Shown here: positions 31,965-39,791 of the stretch, piece after piece
How the letters are laid out: every line of letters starts with the position of its first letter
How positions within the stretch are numbered: the stretch's first letter is position 1
Source of the DNA: Mycobacterium europaeum
GTDB lineage: Bacteria > Actinomycetota > Actinomycetes > Mycobacteriales > Mycobacteriaceae
NCBI RefSeq assembly: GCF_002102155.1
Contig: NZ_LQOU01000032.1
Coordinates: 62,001 to 126,000, forward strand
Direction: 5' to 3'
DNA length: 64,000 nucleotides
Notes under the pieces: model-generated
What the model saw: only the letters and a program-made list of their open reading frames with translations
The model's database searches: none
Told to the model about the DNA's origin: nothing
Program-made: the position numbers and the translations under genes

Positions 31965-33044
31965 CTAGACGTCGCTGGAATACCGGATGCCGCCATCGGG
32001 GATCGAGACGCCGGGCCAGACCCGGGCGCCGCGCAGCAGCTCGCAGCGCGCGCCGATGTCGGCGCCGTCGCCGATCACGCCGTCGCGGATCAGCGCCCGC
32101 GGGCCGATGCGGGCACCGAAGCCGATGATGGAGCGCTCGATCACGCTGCCCGCCTCGACCTTGACGCCGTCGAAGATCACGGCGCCGTCCAGCCGGACGC
32201 CGGGTCCGATCTCGGCGCCCCGCCCGACGACGGTTCCGCCCACCAGCACCGCGCCCGGCGACACCGCCGCGCCGTCGTGCACCAGCTGCTCGCCGCGGTG
32301 ACCGTGCAGGGCCGGCGACGGCGCGATGCCGCGCACCAGGTCCGCCGAACCGCGCACGAAGTCTTCCGGTGTGCCCATGTCCCGCCAGTAGGTGGCGTCG
32401 ACGTAGCCGCACACCTTGACGTCCGGGTCGGAGAGCAACGCGGGGAACACCTCGCGCTCGATGGACACCTCGCGCCCGCGCGGGATGCGGTCGATGATGT
32501 CGCGCGCGAACACGTAGGTGCCGGCGTTGATCTGATCGGTGGGCGGGTCCTGCGTCTTCTCCAAAAAGGCCGTGACGCGGCCGTTTTCGTCGGTGGTCAC
32601 GCAGCCGAAGGCCCGCGGGTCGCCCACCCGGACCAGGTGCAGGGTGACGTCGGCCCGGTTGCTGCGATGAAAGTCGAGCATCTGGCCCAGGTCGGCACCC
32701 GAGAGGACGTCGCCGTTGAACACCATCACGGTGTCGTGGCGCAGGTGGTCGGCGACGTTGGCGATGCCCCCGCCGGTCCCCAGCGGCCGGTCCTCGGTGA
32801 CGTATTCGATCTGTAGGCCCAGCTTGGACCCGTCGCCGAACTCCGCCTCGAACACCGCGGCCTGATACGAGGTGCTCAGGATGACGTGCTCGATGCCCGC
32901 CGCGGCGACCCTCGACAGCAAGTGCGTCAGGAAGGGCAGCCCCGCGGTGGGCAGCATGGGCTTGGGCGCCGACAGCGTCAGCGGCCGCAGCCGGGTCCCC
33001 TTGCCGCCGACCAGGATCACGGCATCGACTTGCGGGTTAGCCAT
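31965..33044 (-). CDS. manC: Mannose-1-phosphate guanylyltransferase (GDP-mannose pyrophosphorylase)
   Basis: This 359-residue nucleotidyltransferase makes GDP-mannose for PIM, LAM and protein mannosylation. The N-terminal site is VILVGGKGTRLRPLTLSAPK; VFNGDVLSG is the metal-binding Asp region. The C-terminal half is a left-handed beta-helix of hexapeptide repeats (GAVLVGGTVVGRGAEIGPGV). The ATG at 33044 lies 1 nt after the wbbL stop. It is the third gene of rmlD-wbbL-manC. The H37Rv counterpart Rv3264c is called manB in older annotation. Its nucleotide preference (GDP-Man or dTDP-sugar) cannot be proved by sequence alone. Confidence 0.92.
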   Translation of the reverse strand: MANPQVDAVILVGGKGTRLRPLTLSAPKPMLPTAGLPFLTHLLSRVAAAGIEHVILSTSYQAAVFEAEFGDGSKLGLQIEYVTEDRPLGTGGGIANVADHLRHDTVMVFNGDVLSGADLGQMLDFHRSNRADVTLHLVRVGDPRAFGCVTTDENGRVTAFLEKTQDPPTDQINAGTYVFARDIIDRIPRGREVSIEREVFPALLSDPDVKVCGYVDATYWRDMGTPEDFVRGSADLVRGIAPSPALHGHRGEQLVHDGAAVSPGAVLVGGTVVGRGAEIGPGVRLDGAVIFDGVKVEAGSVIERSIIGFGARIGPRALIRDGVIGDGADIGARCELLRGARVWPGVSIPDGGIRYSSDV

Positions 33045-33045
33045 C

Positions 33046-33945
33046 TCAGCGCCGCCCTTCCGCCAGTTTCCGTCTCCGACTGCGCAGCGCCCCGCGCACC
33101 ATCAGGCGGGAACGCAGCGCCAGCGCGGCCCGCAGCACCCAGCGCAGCGGCGCCCGCCACCAACCCGAATGCCGGTCCGCGAGGAACATATAGGTGCTCT
33201 CGTGATGCGCCGCCAGGTGGCTCGCCGGGTCGCCCCCGGTGGAGTGCCCCTTGTGGTGCAGCACCTCGGCCGACGGCACGTAGACGCTCAGCCAGCCGGC
33301 CCGGCCCAGCCGGTCCCCGAGGTCGACGTCTTCCATGTACATGAAGTAGCGCTCGTCGAACCCGCCGACCTGGGCGAACGCGGACCGGCGGACCAGCAGG
33401 CAGGACCCGGACAGCCAGCCGACCGCGCGTTCGGTGGGCTCCAGCCGCTCCTGGCGGTAGGCCGCCGTCCACGGGTTGCGCTTCCAGATCGGGCCGACCA
33501 CCGCGTGCATGCTGCCGCGGACCAGGCTCGGCAGGTGGCGCGCCGACGGGTACACCGAACCGTCGGGATCGCGGATGAGCGGGCCCAGCGCCCCGGCGCG
33601 CGGCCACCGGGTGGCGGCCTCCAGCAGGGCGTCGATGCTGCCGGGGCCCCACTGCACGTCCGGGTTGGCCACGATCACCCAGTCGTCGTCCACGTCCGGC
33701 GTCTCGGCGAGCTGCGCGACCGCGCGGTTGACCGCGGTCCCGTAGCCGAGGTTGGCCCCGGTGTGGAACAGCCGCACGTTGGGGTAACGCTCGATCGCGG
33801 CCTGCGGGGTCCCGTCGGTGGAGCCGTTGTCGGCCATCACCACGCACACGGGTCGCTCGGTGGCCAGCGACAACGAGGCCAGGAAACGCTCGAGGTGTGG
33901 GCCCGGCGAGTAGGTCACCGTCACGACCGGCAGGACGTCAGTCAC
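33046..33945 (-). CDS. wbbL: Rhamnosyltransferase WbbL (arabinogalactan linker)
   Basis: This 299-residue GT2 glycosyltransferase transfers L-rhamnose from dTDP-rhamnose to GlcNAc-PP-decaprenol, the linker of mycolyl-arabinogalactan. Signatures are VTVTYSPGPHLERFLASL, VMADNGSTDGTPQAA, VIVANPDVQWGPGS (a DxD-like site) and the acceptor-side FDERYFMYMEDVDLGDRL. The GTG at 33945 overlaps the rmlD stop by 8 bp; an ATG at 34020 would extend it into rmlD with no family match. The counterpart, Rv3265c, is essential. Confidence 0.95.
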   Translation of the reverse strand: MTDVLPVVTVTYSPGPHLERFLASLSLATERPVCVVMADNGSTDGTPQAAIERYPNVRLFHTGANLGYGTAVNRAVAQLAETPDVDDDWVIVANPDVQWGPGSIDALLEAATRWPRAGALGPLIRDPDGSVYPSARHLPSLVRGSMHAVVGPIWKRNPWTAAYRQERLEPTERAVGWLSGSCLLVRRSAFAQVGGFDERYFMYMEDVDLGDRLGRAGWLSVYVPSAEVLHHKGHSTGGDPASHLAAHHESTYMFLADRHSGWWRAPLRWVLRAALALRSRLMVRGALRSRRRKLAEGRR

Positions 33946-34855
33946 GCGTAGAGGGTAACGGTCGATCGGCGGCGACCGTGGTTGCCGCGTTGGTGTTCGG
34001 GGCGGCCAGCGCCGCGACAAGTGCGGCGCGCCACGGCCTTAGCGGCCGCAGTCCCGCCGCGGCGGACTCCCGTCCCGACAGCGCGGAGTAGCTGGGCCGC
34101 GGCGCGGGGCGGGGGAACTCCGCGGTGCTGACCGACTGCACCCGCTCCGGGTCGGCGCCGCATTCGGAGAAGATCGCCCGGGTCTGCTCGAAGCGGGACA
34201 CCGCGCCCTCGTTGGCGGCGTGCAGGATGGGGCCGGGCACGCGGTCGTCGGCGACCTGCAGCAGGGCGGCCGCCAGGTCGCCCACGTAGGTCGGCGACCC
34301 GACCTGGTCGTGCACCACCCGCACCGGGTCGTCGCCCGCGGCCAGCCGGCGCATGACGGCGACGAAGTCCTTGCCGTCACCGCCGGTGTAGACCCAGGCG
34401 GTGCGGACGACGACAGCCTCCGGCAGCGCCTCCAGCACGGCCTGCTCGCCGGCGAGCTTGCTGCGGCCGTACACGCCCGCGGGGGCGGTCGGGTCGCTGG
34501 GCTCGTAGGGGCGCGGGTCGGCGCCGCCGAAGTCCCCGTTGAAGACGTAGTCGGTGGAGACGTGGATGAACCGGGCGCCGGCGCGGGCGCAGGCCTTGGC
34601 GATGTTCTCGGGTCCGGTGGCGTTGACGGCGTAGGCGCCGGCCTCGTCGCTCTCGGCGGCGTCGACGTTGGTGTAGGCCGCGCAGTTGAGCACCACGTCG
34701 CCCCGCCGGACGATCCGCTCGGCCGCGGCGGGGTCGGTGATGTCCCACTGCGACGACGTCAGCGCCAGGACGTCGCGGCCCTCACCGGTCGCCAGCGAGC
34801 TCAAAAAGCCACCCAGCTGCCCTCCGACACCGGCGATCACGATCCTGCTCGACAT
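33938..34855 (-). CDS. rmlD: dTDP-4-dehydrorhamnose reductase
   Basis: This 305-residue short-chain dehydrogenase performs the last step of dTDP-L-rhamnose synthesis. The Rossmann site is IAGVGGQLGGFL (residues 7-18), and the catalytic YxxxK is YGRSK in GVYGRSKLAGEQAV. The Asp/Tyr motif FIHVSTDYVFNG is present. The C-terminus is slightly extended relative to related proteins. I chose the ATG at 34855 over the longer frame to 34885. First gene of rmlD-wbbL-manC; counterpart Rv3266c. Confidence 0.95.
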   Translation of the reverse strand: MSSRIVIAGVGGQLGGFLSSLATGEGRDVLALTSSQWDITDPAAAERIVRRGDVVLNCAAYTNVDAAESDEAGAYAVNATGPENIAKACARAGARFIHVSTDYVFNGDFGGADPRPYEPSDPTAPAGVYGRSKLAGEQAVLEALPEAVVVRTAWVYTGGDGKDFVAVMRRLAAGDDPVRVVHDQVGSPTYVGDLAAALLQVADDRVPGPILHAANEGAVSRFEQTRAIFSECGADPERVQSVSTAEFPRPAPRPSYSALSGRESAAAGLRPLRPWRAALVAALAAPNTNAATTVAADRPLPSTRD

Positions 34856-34909
34856 GGTCTGAGTCTGGCATGCCCGGGAGAGCACGGGCGAACGCCCGGG
34901 GCACGCGGG

Positions 34910-34928
34910 GCTTCGCTACCCGCGAAGC
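34910..34928. promoter_or_regulatory. 7-bp inverted repeat in the rmlD/lcp1 divergent region
   Basis: GCTTCGC (34910-34916) and GCGAAGC (34922-34928) flank a 5-nt spacer. It covers the place where a -35 of lcp1 would lie, since a TAATCT -10 element ends at 34948. It may bind a regulator; nothing else supports this. Confidence 0.4.
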
Positions 34929-34942
34929 GCGTGGGTCGCAAG

Positions 34943-34948
34943 TAATCT
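34943..34948 (+). promoter_or_regulatory. -10 element for leaderless lcp1
   Basis: TAATCT ends 7 nt before the ATG at 34955 and no ribosome site precedes the ATG. This geometry puts the transcription start on the A of the start codon. Confidence 0.55.
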
Positions 34949-34954
34949 AGTGGG

Positions 34955-36427
34955 ATGCCTGTGCATCGTGTGATTCGTGTGATTGCGACCGTGCTCACGC
35001 TCGCGGTCGTCCTCGGCACCGGGCTGGCGTGGAGCAACGTGCGGTCCTTCGAGGACGGCATCTTTCACATGTCCGCACCCTCGCTCGGCAAGGGCGGCGA
35101 CGACGGCGCCATCGACATCCTGCTGGTCGGCCTCGACAGCCGCACCGACGCCCACGGCAACCCGCTGTCGCAGGAGGAGCTGGCGACCTTGCGGGCCGGC
35201 GACGAGGAAGCCACCAACACCGACACGATCATCCTGATCCGCATCCCCAACAACGGGAAGTCGGCGACCGCCATCTCGATCCCCCGCGACTCCTACGTCA
35301 CGGCCCCCGGGCTGGGCAAGACGAAGATCAACGGGGTCTACGGCCAGACCCGCGAGGCCAAGCGCGCCAACCTGGTCAAGGCCGGCGACTCGGCCGAGGA
35401 CGCGGCGGCGCAGGGCACCGAGGCCGGGCGCGAGGCCCTGATCAAGACCGTCGCCGACCTCACCGGCGTCACCGTCGACCACTACGCCGAGATCGGCCTG
35501 CTCGGCTTCTCCCTGATCACCGACGCGCTCGGCGGCGTGGACGTCTGCCTCAAAGAGCCGGTGTTCGAGCCCCTTTCGGGCGCCGACTTCCCGGCCGGCC
35601 CCCAGCGGCTCGACGGGCCGGAGGCGCTCAGCTTCGTCCGCCAGCGCCACGAGTTGCCGCGCGGCGACCTCGACCGGGTGGTGCGCCAGCAGGTGGTGAT
35701 GGCCTCGCTGGCCCACCGCGTCATCTCCGGCAAGACACTGTCCAGCCCCACCACGGTCAAACGGCTGGAGGCGGCCGTGCAGCGCTCGGTGGTGATCTCC
35801 TCGGGTTGGGACGTCATGGATTTCGTCCAGCAGATGCAGAAGTTGGCCGGCGGCAACGTCGCGTTCGCCACCATTCCGGTGCTGGACGGGGCCGGCTGGA
35901 GCGACGACGGCATGCAGAGCGTGGTGCGCGTGGACCCGCGCCAGGTCCAGGACTGGGTCAACGGGCTGCTGCACGACCAGGAGCAGGGCAAGACCGAGGA
36001 GATCGCCTACACCCCGGCGAAGACGACCGCCAGCGTGGTCAACGACACCGACATCAACGGCCTGGCATCGGCCGTCTCGGAGGTGCTGAGCGCCAAGGGG
36101 TTCGGCGCGGGCACCGTCGGCAACAACGACGGCGGCCACGTCAAGGGCAGCCAGGTGCGGGCCGCCAAGAGCGACGACCTCGGCGCCCAGGAGGTGGCCA
36201 AGGAGCTGGGCGGGCTGCCGGTGGTCGCCGATCCGTCCGTCGCGGCGGGCTCGGTCCGGGTGGTGCTGGCCAACGACTACACCGGCCCCGGCTCGGGCCT
36301 GTCCGGCACCGGGTCGGTGATGCCCGCCAAGGTGTCCAACGTCGGTGCGGTGGCGCCCGACCCGAACGCGCCCGCACCCTCGCCGATCCTGACCGCCGGT
36401 TCCGACAAGCCCGAGTGCATCAACTGA
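34955..36427 (+). CDS. lcp1: LytR-CpsA-Psr ligase Lcp1 (arabinogalactan attachment)
   Basis: This 490-residue protein has an N-terminal membrane anchor (about residues 7-27) and an extracellular LCP domain (about 50-270). Key regions are DILLVGLDSRTD, TDTIILIRIP, AISIPRDSYV and the Arg-rich LSFVRQRHELPRGDLDRV. A LytR_C domain near the C-terminus (ASVVNDTDINGLASAVSEVL) follows. Lcp1 joins arabinogalactan to peptidoglycan. It is divergent from the rhamnose operon that makes its linker; the counterpart is Rv3267. Confidence 0.94.
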   Translation: MPVHRVIRVIATVLTLAVVLGTGLAWSNVRSFEDGIFHMSAPSLGKGGDDGAIDILLVGLDSRTDAHGNPLSQEELATLRAGDEEATNTDTIILIRIPNNGKSATAISIPRDSYVTAPGLGKTKINGVYGQTREAKRANLVKAGDSAEDAAAQGTEAGREALIKTVADLTGVTVDHYAEIGLLGFSLITDALGGVDVCLKEPVFEPLSGADFPAGPQRLDGPEALSFVRQRHELPRGDLDRVVRQQVVMASLAHRVISGKTLSSPTTVKRLEAAVQRSVVISSGWDVMDFVQQMQKLAGGNVAFATIPVLDGAGWSDDGMQSVVRVDPRQVQDWVNGLLHDQEQGKTEEIAYTPAKTTASVVNDTDINGLASAVSEVLSAKGFGAGTVGNNDGGHVKGSQVRAAKSDDLGAQEVAKELGGLPVVADPSVAAGSVRVVLANDYTGPGSGLSGTGSVMPAKVSNVGAVAPDPNAPAPSPILTAGSDKPECIN

Positions 36428-37137
36428 GCACGCTGTCCGGCGCGATCCTCGACCCGATGCTGCGGGCCGACCCGGTCGGCCCGCGGATCACCTACTACGA
36501 CGACGCGACCGGCGAGCGGATCGAGTTGTCCGCAGCGACGCTGGCCAACTGGGCGGCCAAGACCGGCAACCTGCTGCGCGACGAGCTGGGTGCCGGGCCG
36601 GGCAGCAGGGTCGCGATCCTGCTGCCGGCGCACTGGCAGACCGCGGCCGCGTTGTTCGGGGTGTGGTGGATCGGCGCCGAGGCGGTGTTCGCCGGCGAGG
36701 CGGAGATCGCGCTGTGCACCGGCGAACGGCTCGACGCGGCGGACTCCGCCGTGGCGGCGTCGGGGGGTGAGGTGGCGGTGCTCTCGCTGGACCCGTTCGG
36801 CCGCCCGGTCCCCGACCTGCCGATCGGGGTCACCGACTACGCCACGGCCGTGCGGGTGCACGGCGACCAGATCCTCGCCGAACGCCATCCCGGTCCCGCG
36901 CTGGCCGGCCGATCCGTCGACGAGGTGCTTGCCGATTGCCAGACCTCTGCGGCGGCAAGGGATTTGACGGCCGCCGACCGGGTCCTTTCCACCGCCGCCT
37001 GGTCCGGACCCGCGGAGTTGGTGGACGGCCTGCTGGCGGTCCTGGCCGTCGGCGCGTCGCTGGTGCAGGTGGCCCACCCCGACCCGTCGGCGCTGCCGCG
37101 CCGGATCGAGACCGAAAAGGTCACCCGGGTGCTGTAG
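36424..37137 (+). CDS. TIGR03089 family protein, possible CTG start
   Basis: This 237-residue protein resembles the N-terminal part of AMP-binding acyl-CoA synthetases (RITYYDDATGERIELSAATL, VAILLPAHWQTAAALFGVWW), but lacks the P-loop, YGxTE and C-terminal domains, so it is not an active synthetase. Conserved family residues (LSGAILDPMLRADPVGP) begin before the first ATG at 36457. A CTG at 36424 overlaps the lcp1 stop (CTGA) and would include them. The next upstream in-frame candidates lie inside lcp1. CTG starts are rare. The counterpart is Rv3268. Confidence 0.8.
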   Translation: MSTLSGAILDPMLRADPVGPRITYYDDATGERIELSAATLANWAAKTGNLLRDELGAGPGSRVAILLPAHWQTAAALFGVWWIGAEAVFAGEAEIALCTGERLDAADSAVAASGGEVAVLSLDPFGRPVPDLPIGVTDYATAVRVHGDQILAERHPGPALAGRSVDEVLADCQTSAAARDLTAADRVLSTAAWSGPAELVDGLLAVLAVGASLVQVAHPDPSALPRRIETEKVTRVL

Positions 37138-37157
37138 CCCCAGACCGGGCCCGATTC

Positions 37158-37175
37158 ATATTGATATCGCAATAT
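37158..37175. promoter_or_regulatory. Inverted repeat upstream of pacL1
   Basis: ATATTG (37158-37163) and CAATAT (37170-37175) flank a 6-bp centre in an unusually AT-rich patch 59 bp before pacL1. Metal-sensing ArsR/SmtB repressors bind such AT-rich dyads, and the operon encodes metal efflux. No sensor gene is nearby. Function is inferred. Confidence 0.55.
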
Positions 37176-37234
37176 TTCGATGTTAACGTCGAGCGAGCAT
37201 GAGCTGACGCTGCGACGACGAGGAGGTCCGGGCA

Positions 37235-37516
37235 ATGGCGGGATACGCGCTCTTGGCGAAGGCGGCATCGACGGTGCTGACCGGCCTTGTCGGCGTGACG
37301 GCCTACGAGGTGGTGCGCAAGGCCGTGGCCAAGGCCCCGCTGCACGAGACCGCGGTGTCGGCCGCCGAACTCGGGCTGCGCGGGACCCGCAAGGCCGAGG
37401 AGGCCGCCGAGTCAGCCCGATTGAAGATCGCCGACGTGATGGCCGAGGCCCGGGAACGCATCGGCGAGGAAGCCCCCACGCCCGCGGTGACCGACGTCCA
37501 CCAGCACGACCACTGA
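37235..37516 (+). CDS. pacL1: PacL1-like metal-binding chaperone of CtpC (DUF1490)
   Basis: This 93-residue protein has an N-terminal hydrophobic segment (about residues 5-25, AKAASTVLTGLVGVTAYEVV). An amphipathic Ala/Glu/Arg-rich helix follows, then a C-terminal metal-binding tail VTDVHQHDH. M. tuberculosis PacL1 (Rv3269) binds zinc and assembles CtpC efflux platforms in the membrane. The ATG has GAGGAGG 8 nt upstream, and ctpC follows after 11 bp. Confidence 0.92.
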   Translation: MAGYALLAKAASTVLTGLVGVTAYEVVRKAVAKAPLHETAVSAAELGLRGTRKAEEAAESARLKIADVMAEARERIGEEAPTPAVTDVHQHDH

Positions 37517-37527
37517 TCGCCGCGCAG

Positions 37528-39699
37528 ATGGCGCTCGCCCCCGCCCTGGAGCCGGTCTCCTCGAAAGACCCTGCGCTGCAGATCGTTTCCGATGCCGCCG
37601 GACGGATGCGGGTGTCCGTCGAATGGGTCCGGCGCAGCTCCCGGCGCGCGGTCGCCGTCGAGGAGGCCGTCGCCCAGCAGGACGGCGTGCGGGTGGTGCA
37701 CGCCTACCCGCGCACCGGATCGGTCGTCGTCTGGTATTCGCCGCGGCGCTGCGACCGCGCCGCGGTGCTGGCGGCGATCGGCTCCGCCGCCCACGTCGCC
37801 GCCGAGCTGATCCCCGCACGCGCGCCGCATTCGTCGGAGATCCGCAACACCGACGTGTTGCGGATGGTCGTCGGCGGCGCGGCGCTCGCGCTGCTCGGCG
37901 TGCGCCGCTACGTCTTCGCCCGACCTCCCCTGCTCGGCCCCAACGGGCGGGCACTGGCCACCGGGGTCACGGTCTTCACCGGCTACCCGTTCCTGAGCGG
38001 CGCGCTGCGCTCGCTGCGCGCCGGCCGGGCCGGCACGGACGCCCTGGTTTCGGCGGCGACGGTGGCCAGCCTGGTGCTGCGCGAGAACGTGGTGGCGCTC
38101 ACCGTGCTGTGGCTGCTCAACATCGGCGAGTACCTGCAAGACCTCACCCTGCGCCGGACCCGGCGGGCCATCTCGGAACTGCTGCGCGGCAGCCAGGACA
38201 CGGCCTGGATCCGGCTGGCCGACGGAGCCGAGGTGCAGGTCCCCATCGACGGCGTGCAGATCGGCGACGAGGTGGTCATCCACGACCACGTCGCGATACC
38301 GGTGGACGGCGAGGTGGTCGACGGCGAGGCGATCGTCAACCAGTCCGCGATCACCGGTGAGAACCTGCCGGTGTCGGTCATGGTCGGCGCGCACGTGCAC
38401 GCCGGGTCGGTCGTGGTGCGCGGACGCCTGGTGGTGCGCGCCCAGGCCGTCGGCAACCAGACCGCGATCGGGCGCATCATCACCCGGGTCGAGGAGGCCC
38501 AACACGACCGCGCGCCCATCCAGACGGTCGGCGAAACCTTCTCCCGCCGTTTCGTTCCCACCTCGTTCATCGTGTCCGCTCTCACCCTGGCGGTCACCGG
38601 CGACGTACGCCGCGCGATGACCATGCTGTTGATCGCCTGCCCCTGCGCGGTGGGCCTGTCCACCCCGACGGCGATCAGCGCCGCGATCGGCAACGGCGCG
38701 CGCCGCGGCATCCTGATCAAGGGCGGCTCGCACCTCGAGCGGGCCGGCCGGGTGGACGCGATCGTGTTCGACAAGACCGGGACACTGACCGTCGGCCGCC
38801 CGGTGGTCACCAACATCGTTGCCCTGCACAAGGATTGGGAACCCGAGCAGGTGCTGGCGTACGCGGCCAGCTCGGAGATCCACTCGCGGCACCCGCTCGC
38901 CGAGGCGGTGATCCGCTCGACCGAGGAACGCCAGATCACCATCCCGCCGCACGAGGAGTGCGAGGTGCTGGTGGGCCTGGGCATGCGGACCTGGGCCGAC
39001 GGCCGCACCCTGCTGCTCGGCAGTCCCGGGCTGCTGCGCGCCGAACAGGTCAGGGTGTCCAAGAAGGCGTCGGAGTGGGTGGACCGGCTGCGCCGCCAGG
39101 CCGAGACGCCGCTGTTGCTCGCGGTCGACGGCAAGCTGGTCGGGTTGATCAGCCTGCGCGACGAGGTGCGGTCCGAGGCGGTCGAGGTGCTGAAGAAGCT
39201 GCGGGACAACGGCGTTCGCCGCATCGTCATGCTCACCGGCGATCACCCCGACATCGCCCGGGTCGTGGCCGAGGAGTTGGGCATCGACGAGTGGCGCGCC
39301 GAGGTGATGCCGGAGGACAAGCTCGAGGTGGTGCGCGGGCTGCAGGACGACGGCTACGTGGTCGGCATGGTCGGTGACGGCATCAACGACGCACCGGCGC
39401 TGGCGGCGGCCGACATCGGGATCGCCATGGGCCTGGCCGGAACCGACGTCGCCGTCGAGACCGCCGACGTGGCGCTGGCCAACGACGACCTGCACCGCCT
39501 GCTCGACGTGCGCGATCTCGGCGCCCGCGCCGTCGACGTCATCCGGGAGAACTACGGCATGTCCATCGCGGTCAACGCGGCGGGCCTGATCATCGGCGCC
39601 GGCGGGGCCCTGTCCCCCGTGCTGGCCGCGATCCTGCACAACGCGTCGTCGGTCGCGGTGGTGGCCAACAGCTCACGGCTGATCAGGTATCGCCTTTAA
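37528..39699 (+). CDS. ctpC: Metal-exporting P1B-type ATPase CtpC
   Basis: This 723-residue ATPase has the membrane CPC motif at about residues 371-373 (IACPCAVGLS), actuator TGEN (SAITGENLPVS), phosphorylated Asp415 in DKTGTLT, and MVGDGINDAPAL. It lacks a classic CxxC N-terminal metal domain but has a related fold (VRVVHAYPRTGSVVVWY). M. tuberculosis CtpC (Rv3270) exports Zn/Mn and supports survival in macrophages. Start ATG at 37528. It ends near an inverted repeat at 39701-39767. Confidence 0.96.
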   Translation: MALAPALEPVSSKDPALQIVSDAAGRMRVSVEWVRRSSRRAVAVEEAVAQQDGVRVVHAYPRTGSVVVWYSPRRCDRAAVLAAIGSAAHVAAELIPARAPHSSEIRNTDVLRMVVGGAALALLGVRRYVFARPPLLGPNGRALATGVTVFTGYPFLSGALRSLRAGRAGTDALVSAATVASLVLRENVVALTVLWLLNIGEYLQDLTLRRTRRAISELLRGSQDTAWIRLADGAEVQVPIDGVQIGDEVVIHDHVAIPVDGEVVDGEAIVNQSAITGENLPVSVMVGAHVHAGSVVVRGRLVVRAQAVGNQTAIGRIITRVEEAQHDRAPIQTVGETFSRRFVPTSFIVSALTLAVTGDVRRAMTMLLIACPCAVGLSTPTAISAAIGNGARRGILIKGGSHLERAGRVDAIVFDKTGTLTVGRPVVTNIVALHKDWEPEQVLAYAASSEIHSRHPLAEAVIRSTEERQITIPPHEECEVLVGLGMRTWADGRTLLLGSPGLLRAEQVRVSKKASEWVDRLRRQAETPLLLAVDGKLVGLISLRDEVRSEAVEVLKKLRDNGVRRIVMLTGDHPDIARVVAEELGIDEWRAEVMPEDKLEVVRGLQDDGYVVGMVGDGINDAPALAAADIGIAMGLAGTDVAVETADVALANDDLHRLLDVRDLGARAVDVIRENYGMSIAVNAAGLIIGAGGALSPVLAAILHNASSVAVVANSSRLIRYRL

Positions 39700-39700
39700 C

Positions 39701-39767
39701 CGCCGCGAAACTGCAACTGGCGACGGCATTACTCGGCGAACGCGTCGCGGAATGCAGTTTCGCGGCG
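39701..39767. repeat. 15-bp inverted repeat after ctpC
   Basis: The exact arms at 39701-39715 (CGCCGCGAAACTGCA) and 39753-39767 are separated by 37 bp. It lies between the converging ctpC and fadD genes, starting 1 bp after the ctpC stop. It may be a terminator with a large loop or a dispersed intergenic element. Confidence 0.85.
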
Positions 39768-39791
39768 AAAACCATTGGTAACACCACCGTG

